Source of the DNA: Oscillospiraceae bacterium
Lineage (GTDB): Bacteria; Bacillota; Clostridia; Oscillospirales; Oscillospiraceae
Assembly (NCBI GenBank): GCA_017557265.1
Contig: JAFZAM010000217.1
Coordinates: 1-15,577 of the forward strand
Direction: 5' to 3'
Length of the DNA stretch: 15,577 bases
Below, piece after piece: positions 1-7,599 of this stretch. The notes under the pieces were generated by a model, which worked only from the letters and a program-made list of their open reading frames with translations, made no database searches and was not told the DNA's origin. The position numbers were made by a program, and so were the translations under genes. Each line of letters opens with the position of its first letter. Position 1 is the stretch's first letter.

Positions 1-2
1 CC

Positions 3-608
3 GGGCCGCGCGCCGACGTGCCGCGCGTGACGGGCATGATGGTCGACCTCGACGGCTGGCGCAACCAGATAGACCGCTGGAAGGACAAGGCCGCGCGCGA
101 CCCGCTGACGGGCCTTTACAACCAGGCGACCTTCCTGCAGAAGGTCAGGGACTCCATCGACACCGGCAACTGCACCGAGGCCGCCGTCCTCTTCGTGGAC
201 GTCGACGACTTCAAGCAGGCCAACGACAAATACGGCCACCACTTCGGCGACACGCTGCTGTGCTACGTCGCCAAGCAGCTAAACGCCCTCTTCCGTCACA
301 CGGACGTCATCGCCCGCTACGGCGGGGACGAGTTCGTCGTCTTCGCGCCGCCGAAGATGAACCGCGAGGTCCTCGTCGACCGTCTGGACCGCCTCTTCGA
401 GGCGCTCAGCCACCCCTACCGCGACGAGACCGTCCAGTACAAGCTCTCGCTGAGCATAGGCGCGGCGATGTACCCCGACGACGGGACCGACCCCGAGACG
501 CTCCTGCGCCACGCAGACTGCGCGGCCTACGAGGCCAAGAAGGCCGGCAAGAACCGCTACGTGCTCTACACCCCCGACATGCGCGTCGGCACCGGCGAGG
601 TAAACTGA
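3..608 (+). CDS. Diguanylate cyclase (GGDEF domain), 5' end cut by window edge
   Basis: Makes cyclic di-GMP from two GTP. The frame is open to the left edge, so the true start and an N-terminal domain lie outside the window; the first ~20 visible residues look like the end of a PAS-type sensor domain. The GGDEF domain begins at the typical RDPLTGLYN motif. Numbering from the in-frame GTG at 18, the metal-binding FVDVDDF segment is at 59-65, an intact GGDEF signature at 102-106, and an RHTD sequence (the RxxD inhibitory I-site) ends exactly five residues before it at 93-96. All catalytic signatures are present, so an active, product-inhibited cyclase is expected. The stop lies 3 nt before the next gene, placing it in the same operon as the downstream genes, the last of which carries the opposing HD-GYP phosphodiesterase. 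Confidence 0.93.
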   Translation, partial: GPRADVPRVTGMMVDLDGWRNQIDRWKDKAARDPLTGLYNQATFLQKVRDSIDTGNCTEAAVLFVDVDDFKQANDKYGHHFGDTLLCYVAKQLNALFRHTDVIARYGGDEFVVFAPPKMNREVLVDRLDRLFEALSHPYRDETVQYKLSLSIGAAMYPDDGTDPETLLRHADCAAYEAKKAGKNRYVLYTPDMRVGTGEVN

Positions 609-611
609 GCC

Positions 612-1181
612 GTGGGCGCCGCAGCTATACTCGGAGCCGTCGGCTTCGCGCTGATGTTCCTCTCCGAGCCGGGAGTGCTCACCGAGCGCGGCTTCAAGCT
701 CCTCTTCCCCTCGGGCCTTCTCGCGCTCGCCGGCGCGACGCTCCTGATGTTCATTCATTCGAGCTTTCACGGCGTCCTCGACGCCGTCCTGCTCGCGCTC
801 GGAGCGCTGGCGCTCGGAGCTGAGATATACGTTTTGTTCTTCGCCGTCCCCTTTTCCGAGTCCTACGTCGGGGACGCGGACGGCCGCAGGGTCGTCGACA
901 CGGGGGCCTACGGGCTCTGCCGCCACCCGGGCGTTATATGCCTCTTCGCGGTCTATCTCTTCTGGGGGCTCGCGGCGCTCCCCGAGCCGGGCTTTCTCTG
1001 CCTCGGCGTCGCCTTTTCGATCCTCAACGGGCTCTACGCCCTCTATCAGGATATATATTCGTTTCCCCGCATCTTCTCCGACTACGCGGAATACCGCCGC
1101 CGCGTCCCCTTTCTGATCCCCGACAGGGCGGGCAGGGCCGCGCGGACTCCGCCGTCCGCAAGAAAGAAGGAAACCAAGTGA
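612..1181 (+). CDS. Isoprenylcysteine carboxyl methyltransferase-like membrane protein
   Basis: A 189-residue membrane protein of the ICMT / phospholipid methyltransferase type, which transfers a methyl group from S-adenosylmethionine to a membrane-embedded acceptor. The family hallmarks are in the C-terminal half: GAY followed by RHPG (R104-G107), two hydrophobic helices at ~108-126 and ~127-146, then a segment ending YRRRVPFLIP (161-170), like the conserved Y..Y...VP.fIP end of the family. The N-terminal half has about three more hydrophobic stretches. The substrate cannot be read from sequence; bacterial members are mostly uncharacterised. The start is GTG at 612, with GAGG about 12 nt upstream inside the preceding gene, so the start is the least certain part. 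The TGA stop overlaps the GTG start of the next gene (GTGA), implying translational coupling. A Lys/Arg-rich tail (171-189) follows the conserved region. Confidence 0.8.
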   Translation: MGAAAILGAVGFALMFLSEPGVLTERGFKLLFPSGLLALAGATLLMFIHSSFHGVLDAVLLALGALALGAEIYVLFFAVPFSESYVGDADGRRVVDTGAYGLCRHPGVICLFAVYLFWGLAALPEPGFLCLGVAFSILNGLYALYQDIYSFPRIFSDYAEYRRRVPFLIPDRAGRAARTPPSARKKETK

Positions 1182-2824
1182 GATTTCAGGAAAAGCTCCA
1201 TGAATACTCCAAGAGCGAGATATGGGAGGAATACTGCGGCTTCCTGACGCTCGGCATGGACGAGTTCATGAGTATCCAGAAGCGTCTGCTCGAAGAGCAG
1301 ATGTCGCTCTGGGTGCCGAGCGCGCTCGGCCAGCGCATCCTCAAGGGCAAGCAGCCGAAGACCATCGACGAATTCCGCTCGATGGTCCCGCTGACGACCT
1401 ACGAGGACTACGCGCCGATGCTGCTGGCAAAGCAGACGAAGTCGCTGCCCGCCGAGCCCGTCATCTGGGTCCAGACGACGTGGGAGGGCGGCATACGCCC
1501 GACGAAGGTCGCGCCGTACACCAAGGGCATGCTCGACACGTTCCAGCACAACGTCATCAGCTGCCTCATCCTCGCCACGAGCCGCGAGAAGGGCGAATAC
1601 AACATAAACGTCGGCGACCACATGCTCTACGCCCTCGCCCCTCTGCCCTACGTGACGGGACTGCTCCCGCTCCTGCTCAACAACGAGATAGACATCGAGT
1701 TCCTGCCGCCCGCCAAGGAGGCCGCCGGCATGACGTTCAAGGAGCGCAACGAGCTGGGCTTCAAGCTCGGCATGAAGAAGGGCATAGAATACTTCTTCGG
1801 GCTCGGCAGCGTCCTCTACTACGTCAGCCAGAGCCTCGTCTCCTCGACCAAGAGCGGCTCGAAGAAGGGCGTCGGCAAGAAGCTGCGCGCGCTGTCGCCC
1901 GGCATGGCGCTGCGCCTTATCGCGGCCAAGCACCGCTGCCGCAGGGAGGGGCGCGAGCTGCTGCCGAAGGACCTCTTTAAGCTCAGCTGCTTCATGTGCG
2001 CCGGCACGGACAACCGCTGCTACAAGGCCGACCTCGAGCGCATGTGGGGCGTCACCCCGATAGAGCTCTTCGCGGGCACGGAGCCGACCTGCATCGGCTG
2101 CGAAACGTGGTCGCGCGAGGGCGTGTACTTCTTCCCCGACGCCTGCTTCTACGAATTCATCCCCGAGGCCGAGATGAACAAGAGCCTCGAGGACCCGAAC
2201 TACGAGCCGCGCACCGTCCTCTGGAACGAGGTCAACGCCGGCGAGATATACGAGCTCGTGCTGACCGTCTTCAAGGGCGGCGCGTTCGCGCGCTACCGCG
2301 TGGGCGACGTCTTCCGCTGCACCGGCATAGGCAGCGAGAGCGAAAACAACGAGATACCGCGCTTCGAGTACATAGACCGCGTCGCCGACACGATAGACAT
2401 CGCGGGCTTCACGCGCATAACGGAAAACTCCATCAGGCAGGCCATCGAGCTCTCGCGTCTGCCCATCGAGGCGTGGACGGCGAAGAAGGAATTCACCGAC
2501 GCCGACCGCCCCTACCTCCACCTCTACGTCGAGCTGCAGCGCGACAGCCTCATGAACAGCGCCGTCAGCATCCGCATCCTGCAGGAGCAGCTCGGCATCT
2601 ACTTCCGCTATCTCGACCAGGACTACGAGGACCTCAAGAAGATCCTCGGCATAGACCCGCTGAAGATAACGATGATAAAGTGCGGCACGTTCGCCGCCTA
2701 CGAGAAGAAATTCGGCTCTCCCATCCGCAAAATGAACCCCGAGAGCTGCGAAATAAACGATCTGCTGCAGTGTCATCTGTCGGATCGCGTTGAGAATGGA
2801 GGCGCGCCGGGTGAGTGGGTATAA
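1178..2824 (+). CDS. GH3-family (auxin-conjugase-like) acyl-adenylating amide synthetase
   Basis: A 548-residue protein of the GH3 fold, an ANL-superfamily branch known from plants, where it adenylates a carboxylic acid (auxin, jasmonate, benzoates) and joins it to an amino acid. Matching signatures are a TE-containing A5-like motif (LFAGTEP, 298-303), the highly characteristic YRVGDVFRCTG (373-383), a PRFEYIDR segment (394-401) followed by ITEN, and a C-terminal GTF...KMNP stretch (503-521). The N-terminal phosphate-binding loop is unusual: where plant GH3 has a Ser/Gly-rich TSSGT motif, this protein reads QTTWEGGIRPTK (99-110). The GTG start at 1178 overlaps the preceding stop and has an AGAAGGAAA ribosome site; a longer in-frame extension upstream only shadows the methyltransferase gene. 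The last 14 nt overlap the next gene. The substrate is unknown; bacterial GH3 proteins remain mostly uncharacterised. Confidence 0.82.
   Translation: MRFQEKLHEYSKSEIWEEYCGFLTLGMDEFMSIQKRLLEEQMSLWVPSALGQRILKGKQPKTIDEFRSMVPLTTYEDYAPMLLAKQTKSLPAEPVIWVQTTWEGGIRPTKVAPYTKGMLDTFQHNVISCLILATSREKGEYNINVGDHMLYALAPLPYVTGLLPLLLNNEIDIEFLPPAKEAAGMTFKERNELGFKLGMKKGIEYFFGLGSVLYYVSQSLVSSTKSGSKKGVGKKLRALSPGMALRLIAAKHRCRREGRELLPKDLFKLSCFMCAGTDNRCYKADLERMWGVTPIELFAGTEPTCIGCETWSREGVYFFPDACFYEFIPEAEMNKSLEDPNYEPRTVLWNEVNAGEIYELVLTVFKGGAFARYRVGDVFRCTGIGSESENNEIPRFEYIDRVADTIDIAGFTRITENSIRQAIELSRLPIEAWTAKKEFTDADRPYLHLYVELQRDSLMNSAVSIRILQEQLGIYFRYLDQDYEDLKKILGIDPLKITMIKCGTFAAYEKKFGSPIRKMNPESCEINDLLQCHLSDRVENGGAPGEWV
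2798..2802 (+). promoter_or_regulatory. GGAGG ribosome binding site that fixes the start of the sensor gene
   Basis: GGAGG ends 8 nt before GTG 2811 and lies inside the 3' end of the GH3 gene. The alternatives TTG 2790 and ATG 2796 have no comparable purine-rich site upstream, so GTG 2811 is the preferred start. Confidence 0.7.
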
Positions 2825-5429
2825 CTGGGTCTCCGTCGTATCGCTTTTCTGCTACGTCTTCCTCCTGCTGACGTTCCTGATAAACGGGAAAAGCGAAAAG
2901 GTCTTCTCAAAATTCATGCTGCTGATGACCGTCATGATCGTCTGGGTCGGCGGCTCCGTCGCCATGCGCGCGGAGCTCTGGCCGGGGGTCAACTTCTGGC
3001 ATCACGTCTCCGTCGGAGGCATGGTGCTCGCGGCGGGCGTCTATTTCCTGTTCATCGTCGACTTCCTCGAGGACAAGCACACCAAGCACGCTTGGATATG
3101 GTGCCTTATCCTCTTTGCGCTCTTCGTCTTCGACTGCGTGACGTGCTTCTTCATCCCCGAGCCCGTCCACACGCACGACGCCGCCGGAGCCGCGCAGTTC
3201 GTCTATAACTACACGTGGCACTTCTATCTGCTGCTGGTCTTCATTCTCGCCTGCGTCGCGCATATCTGCTGGGTCGTCTACCGCCACTGCAAGGGCAACC
3301 GCATAGCTCTCCGCCAGCTGCGCCCCGTCCTCATCGGCATAGCGGTCCTCTTCGTCGGGCACCTGCTCGCCTCCCTGCCCTCCTTCTCGGGCGTTCCCCT
3401 CGATATAATCTCCGGCGTCTTCAACGCCGTGCTCGTATTCTACGCGCTGTATAAAAAGCGGCTCTTCAAGATGTCGCTGCTGTTTTCCAAGTCCAACTGC
3501 ATCGTGCTCGCGCTGCTCGTCGGCCTCGTGCTCGGCGTGCGCTTCTTCCGCCCGATGCAGGCGTGGCTGGAAAACACGTTCGGCACCCCGCACGTCGGCG
3601 CGGCGGTATGCGTCGCGGTCGTGCTGCTGCTCGTGATGATAGGGCTCTTCGTCGTCTTTTCGCTCATCTTCCGCGCCGTCTTCTCCCGCAGGGCGACCCT
3701 CCGCTCGGAGAAGCTCGCCCGCCTCGGCGACGACGCGCTGCACATGCTCAACAACGAGGACATCATGACGGAGCTGACGAACACGATATCCTCCATGACG
3801 CGCATAGACCGCCTGATGATCTTCCTGCGCCAGACCGACGGCGACTTCCGCGTCGAGCACACGTCCAACCCGCTCGACGAAAAGAACTTCTATATCCGCG
3901 CCGACCACCCGATAGCGGCGTGGTTCCGCGCGCACGGCGAGTGCCTGAGCATCCGCGACTTCTCCCGCTCGACGGGCTACCGCAGCCTCTGGGACAGCGA
4001 AAAGCAGATGCTCCACACGCTCGAGGCGGAGGAATTCGTCCCCATGCGCGCGGGCAGCGAGCTCGTCGGCATGATACTCCTTCCCAAGAAGAAGGACGGC
4101 GCGCCCTACGCCGCGGGCACGCTCGAGACCGTCCGCGAGGCGTGCGAGCGCTGCGCCGGCCCCGTCCGCGACGCCGTCGTCTACGAGCGCTCCATCGAGG
4201 AGGCCCGCAAGGACAAGCTCACCGGGCTCATAAACCGCAAATACTTCTTCGAGGTGCTCGACAGGCAGTTCGAGGAGTTCAAGGACACGATGCTCTCGCT
4301 GTGTCTGTTCAACCTCGACGACTTCAAGGCCTACAATCAGGTCTACGGCGTGCAGGAGGGCGACCTCGCGCTCCAGCGCGTGGCCGGCATCCTCTCCTCG
4401 TCCGTCAACGAGGCCTGCACCGCCGCCCGCATCGGCGGCAAGGAGTTCGCGCTCATCCTCCCCGGCTACGACATCCACTTCGCCAAGCTCATAACCGAGA
4501 ACGTCGTCGAGGAGATAGGCCGCATAAACGACCGCTCCGGCGGCCAGATAACCAACTCCCTCAAGGTCAGCGCCGGCATCTGCGCCGCGCCCTATATGGC
4601 GACGAGCGCGCGCGAGCTCTTCCAGAACGCGGAGACCGCCGTCTACAACGTCAAGCGCTCGGGCAAGAACGCCGTCCAGATATACTCCTCGAGCATCTAC
4701 TACCAGACCGAGCGCCAGTACAAGTTCAGCGGCGGCTACCGCGAGAACGCGAGCACCATCTACGCGCTGACGGCCGCCATCGACGCCAAGGACCACTACA
4801 CCTTCCGCCACTCGCAGAACGTCGCCTACTATTGCGAGGAGCTCGGCCGCGCGGCCGGCCTCTCGGGCGACCTCATCGAGATACTCAAGGAGGCCGCGTC
4901 GCTGCACGACATCGGCAAGATAGGCATCCGCGAGGAGATACTCAACAAGCCCGACAGCCTCACGCCGGACGAGTACGCCATCATGAAGAGCCACGTCGAG
5001 AGCGCCGTCAACATCATAAGGCACCTCCCGTCGCTCGACTACGTCATCCCGACCATACTCTCCCACCACGAGCGCTACGACGGCCGCGGCTATCCGCAGC
5101 GCCTCAAGGGCGAGGAGATACCCATCATGGGCCGCATCCTCTGCATCGCCGACTCCTTCGACGCGATGACCTCCGAGCGCAACTACAAAAAGCCGCTCGG
5201 GCTCGACGAGGCCATCAAGAACATGCAGCACGAGGCGGGCGGTCAGTTCGACCCGAAGCTCGTCCTCATCTTCATCGACGAGCTGCGCCGCGGGCGCATA
5301 AAGGTCCTCGGCAACGCAGACGCGACCCCGCCGCTCCCGTCTCCCGCGCCGACCTCGCCCGTGACGCCCGTCCCCAAGGAGGACAAGGCGCCCGCGGGAG
5401 CCGCCCCCGAGCCCGCTCCGAGCGCTTGA
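2811..5429 (+). CDS. Membrane sensor with 7TM, GAF, degenerate GGDEF and HD-GYP phosphodiesterase domains
   Basis: An 872-residue c-di-GMP-related signalling protein. Residues 6-220 hold about seven hydrophobic helices of the kind seen in 7TM histidine-kinase sensor modules; two further helices (~229-248 and ~264-290) lead into a GAF-like region (~310-455). A GGDEF domain follows (~465-625), but its signature reads GGKEF (542-546) and the RxxD I-site is replaced, so cyclase activity is unlikely and GTP binding or sensing is more probable. The HD-GYP domain (~640-825) looks intact: HDIGKIG from H699, and HHERYDGRGYP at 752-762, the motif that cleaves c-di-GMP. A Pro/Ala-rich tail ends the protein (~830-872). 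The GTG start at 2811 is chosen for its GGAGG site. As last gene of the operon, it can counter the cyclase encoded by the first. Confidence 0.92.
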   Translation: MSGYNWVSVVSLFCYVFLLLTFLINGKSEKVFSKFMLLMTVMIVWVGGSVAMRAELWPGVNFWHHVSVGGMVLAAGVYFLFIVDFLEDKHTKHAWIWCLILFALFVFDCVTCFFIPEPVHTHDAAGAAQFVYNYTWHFYLLLVFILACVAHICWVVYRHCKGNRIALRQLRPVLIGIAVLFVGHLLASLPSFSGVPLDIISGVFNAVLVFYALYKKRLFKMSLLFSKSNCIVLALLVGLVLGVRFFRPMQAWLENTFGTPHVGAAVCVAVVLLLVMIGLFVVFSLIFRAVFSRRATLRSEKLARLGDDALHMLNNEDIMTELTNTISSMTRIDRLMIFLRQTDGDFRVEHTSNPLDEKNFYIRADHPIAAWFRAHGECLSIRDFSRSTGYRSLWDSEKQMLHTLEAEEFVPMRAGSELVGMILLPKKKDGAPYAAGTLETVREACERCAGPVRDAVVYERSIEEARKDKLTGLINRKYFFEVLDRQFEEFKDTMLSLCLFNLDDFKAYNQVYGVQEGDLALQRVAGILSSSVNEACTAARIGGKEFALILPGYDIHFAKLITENVVEEIGRINDRSGGQITNSLKVSAGICAAPYMATSARELFQNAETAVYNVKRSGKNAVQIYSSSIYYQTERQYKFSGGYRENASTIYALTAAIDAKDHYTFRHSQNVAYYCEELGRAAGLSGDLIEILKEAASLHDIGKIGIREEILNKPDSLTPDEYAIMKSHVESAVNIIRHLPSLDYVIPTILSHHERYDGRGYPQRLKGEEIPIMGRILCIADSFDAMTSERNYKKPLGLDEAIKNMQHEAGGQFDPKLVLIFIDELRRGRIKVLGNADATPPLPSPAPTSPVTPVPKEDKAPAGAAPEPAPSA

Positions 5430-5466
5430 AAAACCCAATAAATTACAAGAGTTCCCAGTAAAATGC

Positions 5467-5502
5467 AAAAGACCCGCGGGCAGACCGCCCTGCGGGTCTT
5501 TT
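5467..5502 (+). terminator. Rho-independent terminator after the c-di-GMP/GH3 operon
   Basis: An 11-bp arm AAAAGACCCGC (5467-5477) pairs perfectly with GCGGGTCTTTT (5492-5502). Three more G-C pairs sit inside, next to a single-T bulge and a 7-nt loop. The A-rich foot and T-rich end make it functional in both directions. It lies 37 nt after the sensor gene's stop. Confidence 0.9.
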
Positions 5503-5547
5503 ATTTGCCGAAAGAAGTCGAAAACGCCCGAAAAAGGGCTTTTCGGC

Positions 5548-5576
5548 TTGCAAAACGGGACAGTTTCGGGTATCAT
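5548..5576 (+). promoter_or_regulatory. Sigma-70-type promoter for the glycosyltransferase gene
   Basis: TTGCAA (5548-5553) and TATCAT (5571-5576) are separated by exactly 17 nt, in an AT-richer island between two terminator-like hairpins. Transcription would start near 5583, about 95 nt before the TTG start at 5679. This is the only convincing promoter in the gap. Confidence 0.6.
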
Positions 5577-5587
5577 AGTCATATAAG

Positions 5588-5622
5588 CGCCGCCGCGCGG
5601 GGGCCCGCACGGCGGCGTTTTT
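5588..5622 (+). terminator. GC-rich hairpin with T-run in the glycosyltransferase leader (possible attenuator)
   Basis: CGCCGCCG (5588-5595) pairs with CGGCGGCG (5610-5617); inside it, GCGG-type pairing extends the stem to the loop, and TTTTTC follows directly. It has all features of an intrinsic terminator, but it begins only about 5 nt after the predicted start point, so it sits between the promoter and the gene rather than after a gene. It may act as an attenuator, as a 5'-protecting hairpin, or as a second terminator for read-through from the left. Confidence 0.6.
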
Positions 5623-5663
5623 CTGCCGCTATGGGCATATCACAGCCGGACTACCGGTTTCCC

Positions 5664-5670
5664 GGGGAGG
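5664..5670 (+). promoter_or_regulatory. GGGGAGG ribosome binding site that fixes a TTG start
   Basis: GGGGAGG lies 8 nt before TTG 5679, in frame with the glycosyltransferase. The in-frame ATG at 5631 has no ribosome site and would add 16 residues that do not fit the family's usual N-terminus, so TTG is preferred. Confidence 0.7.
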
Positions 5671-5678
5671 TCGTCCGT

Positions 5679-6836
5679 TTGACGGTCACGGTCGTAGCCG
5701 ACGTTCTCGGCAAGGAGAACAACGGAACCACCATCGCCTGCCTCAACCTCGTCCGCTACCTGCGCAGTCAGGGCGACGAGGTCCGCGTCCTCTGCGCCGA
5801 CGAGGACAGGCGCGGGCAGGAGGGCTTTTACATAGTGCCGACGCTCGATCTGGGCTTCGCATTGAATAAGGTCTTCGAGAAAAACGAGGTCGTCCCCGCG
5901 AGGAGCGACGCCGCCGTCGTCGAGGCGGCGCTCGAGGGCGCGGACGTCTGCCACATAATGACGCCGTTCTTCCTCGGCCACGCGGCGCTGAAGGTCTGCA
6001 AGAGCAGGGGCATTCCCGTCACGGCGGGCTTCCACTGTCAGGCCGAGAACCTCACGAGCCACCTCTTTCTGATAAACTCCGGCCTCGCCAACAGGGAGTT
6101 TTACAACGCCGTATGGGCGCATTTTTACCGCTACGTCGACTGCATACACTACCCCTCGCAGTTCATACGCGACTATTTCGAGGCGTCCATCGGCTGCAAA
6201 ACGCCCGGCGCCGTCGTCTCCAACGGCGTAAACGACATGTACCGCCCGCGCAGGGTCGAAAAGCCCGAATGGCTGCGCGACAAGTTCGTCGTCCTCTACA
6301 TAGGCCGCCTCGCGCGCGAGAAATCCCATAAGATCCTCGTCAAGGCGGTCAGGTACAGCAAGTACAAGGACAAAATCCAGCTCATGTTCGCCGGCTGCGG
6401 GCCGCGGAAGGAGCAGATAATGCGCTGCGTGCGCCGCTGCAAAATAGCCCCGCCGTCCATAAACTTCTATTCGCGCGAGGAGCTCGTCGACGTCATCAAC
6501 TACTCCGACCTCTACTGCCACCCCGCCGAGATAGAGATCGAGGCCATAAGCTGCCTCGAGGCCATATCCTGCGGGCTCGTGCCCGTCATATCCGACTCGC
6601 CGCGCTCGGCGACGAAGGCCTTCGCCCTCGACGAAAACAACCTTTTCGCCTGCAACGACCCGAAGGACCTCGCGCGCAAGATAGACTTCTGGATAGAGCA
6701 CCCCGAGCTCAAGGCCGAGTACGCCCGCCGCTACGAGGGCTACGCGGCGCAGTTCGACCAGGCCGAGTGCATGAAAAAGACCCGGCAGATCCTTGCGGAC
6801 GCCTATGAAAAAGCAAAAAACGATTTGGTACGCTGA
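5679..6836 (+). CDS. Family-4 (GT-B fold) glycosyltransferase
   Basis: A 385-residue cytoplasmic or membrane-associated retaining glycosyltransferase that moves a sugar from a nucleotide-sugar to an acceptor. The N-terminal acceptor half starts with MTVTVVADVLGKENNGTT, typical of a Clostridia clade resembling diacylglycerol glucosyltransferases. The donor half contains YIGRLAREKS (207-216, with R210 and K215 as the expected phosphate-contacting residues) and an EX7E motif (E286 and E294) in HPAEIEIEAISCLE. Length is normal for the family. The TTG start at 5679 gives an N-terminus matching the family's first beta strand. The next gene, a PlsC-like acyltransferase, overlaps its last 32 nt. That pairing suggests membrane glycolipid or lipid-anchored polymer synthesis; the exact sugar and acceptor are not known. 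Confidence 0.9.
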   Translation: MTVTVVADVLGKENNGTTIACLNLVRYLRSQGDEVRVLCADEDRRGQEGFYIVPTLDLGFALNKVFEKNEVVPARSDAAVVEAALEGADVCHIMTPFFLGHAALKVCKSRGIPVTAGFHCQAENLTSHLFLINSGLANREFYNAVWAHFYRYVDCIHYPSQFIRDYFEASIGCKTPGAVVSNGVNDMYRPRRVEKPEWLRDKFVVLYIGRLAREKSHKILVKAVRYSKYKDKIQLMFAGCGPRKEQIMRCVRRCKIAPPSINFYSREELVDVINYSDLYCHPAEIEIEAISCLEAISCGLVPVISDSPRSATKAFALDENNLFACNDPKDLARKIDFWIEHPELKAEYARRYEGYAAQFDQAECMKKTRQILADAYEKAKNDLVR

Positions 6837-7599
6837 TCCGCTCAGCGACGACTTCGCGGGCACGGACATAAACACCCGGACGATCCCCGCCGACTTCCCC
6901 TTCGTCGACGACCGCCCGCTCTATAAGGCGGCCGCCGCGGTCGTGTACGAGGGCTTCGTGCGCCCGCTCATAACGGTCTATATAAGGCTGCGCTACCGCC
7001 AGAGGTTCGTCGGGCTCGAAAAGCTCCGCGCCCAGAAGGGCGGCGCCTTCGTCTTCGCAAACCACACCATGCGCACCGGCGACGCCTTCATCCCGAACAT
7101 CATGGACTACCGCCGCAAGAACTATATCATAACGGGTCCCGACGCCGTCAGCATTAAGGGCGTGAGCACGCTCGTGCGCATGCTCGGGGCGATACCTCTC
7201 GCCTCGACGTCGAAAGGCGCGGCGGTCTTTTTCTCGGCGCTGGAGCGCCGCTGCGCGGAGGGCTCGACCGTGACGGTCTATCCCGAGGCGCACATCTGGC
7301 CGTATTATACCGGCATAAGGCCGTTCAAGGCGACGAGCTTCCGCTACCCCGCGCGCCTCGGCGCTCCCGTCTTCGCGCTGACGAACGTCTTCCATAAAAA
7401 GCGCTTTTCCCTGACGCGCACGCCGCGCGTCGAGAGCTTCATAGACGGGCCGTTCTTCCCCGACCCGGAGCTCCCCGAGCGGCAGGCGGCGCAGGCCCTG
7501 CGCGAGCAGGTATACGAGACGATGCTCGAGCGCGCGAAGCTCTCGGACTACGAATATATACGCTATCGCCCCATAGAGGAAAAAGAAGCGGACCGATAG
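6805..7599 (+). CDS. PlsC-like 1-acylglycerol-3-phosphate acyltransferase family protein
   Basis: A 264-residue acyltransferase of the LPLAT/PlsC superfamily, whose members transfer fatty acyl groups from acyl-ACP or acyl-CoA to a lysophospholipid at the membrane. The catalytic His-Asp pair is in ANHTMRTGD (H87, D93), an HX5D spacing rather than the classical HX4D; similar one-residue-longer motifs occur in Clostridia homologues. The second hallmark is VYPEAHIWPYY with E161, followed by IRPFK. A hydrophobic stretch near 38-56 may sit in the membrane interface. The ATG at 6805 overlaps the glycosyltransferase gene by 32 nt; a TTG four codons upstream is possible but less likely, and neither has a strong ribosome site, so translation is probably coupled. 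It is likely co-transcribed with the glycosyltransferase for glycolipid or phospholipid synthesis. Confidence 0.88.
   Translation: MKKQKTIWYADPLSDDFAGTDINTRTIPADFPFVDDRPLYKAAAAVVYEGFVRPLITVYIRLRYRQRFVGLEKLRAQKGGAFVFANHTMRTGDAFIPNIMDYRRKNYIITGPDAVSIKGVSTLVRMLGAIPLASTSKGAAVFFSALERRCAEGSTVTVYPEAHIWPYYTGIRPFKATSFRYPARLGAPVFALTNVFHKKRFSLTRTPRVESFIDGPFFPDPELPERQAAQALREQVYETMLERAKLSDYEYIRYRPIEEKEADR

Noticed and set aside
938..1177. An 80-codon N-terminal extension of the GH3 gene.
   Set aside because: It lies entirely inside the methyltransferase gene in another frame, reads as Arg/Pro/Leu-rich filler, and GTG 1178 has both a ribosome site and a stop-start overlap.
5520..5544. A small GAAAA-GCCC / GGGC-TTTTC hairpin as a further terminator.
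   Set aside because: It has only four G-C pairs plus A-T pairs with a bulge, no T-run beyond the stem, and overlaps the region just before the -35 box; it is too weak to call.
2907..5582. A very long open frame on the minus strand opposite the sensor gene (~890 codons).
   Set aside because: It is a mirror of GC-rich codon bias: composition is dominated by Val, Glu, Ala, Arg and Asp with no recognisable domain, and the opposite strand encodes a clear multidomain protein.
5463..5678. A longer glycosyltransferase start at ATG 5463 or ATG 5631.
   Set aside because: The first would translate through two terminator hairpins and the promoter; the second has no ribosome site, whereas TTG 5679 has GGGGAGG at ideal distance and the family's N-terminus.
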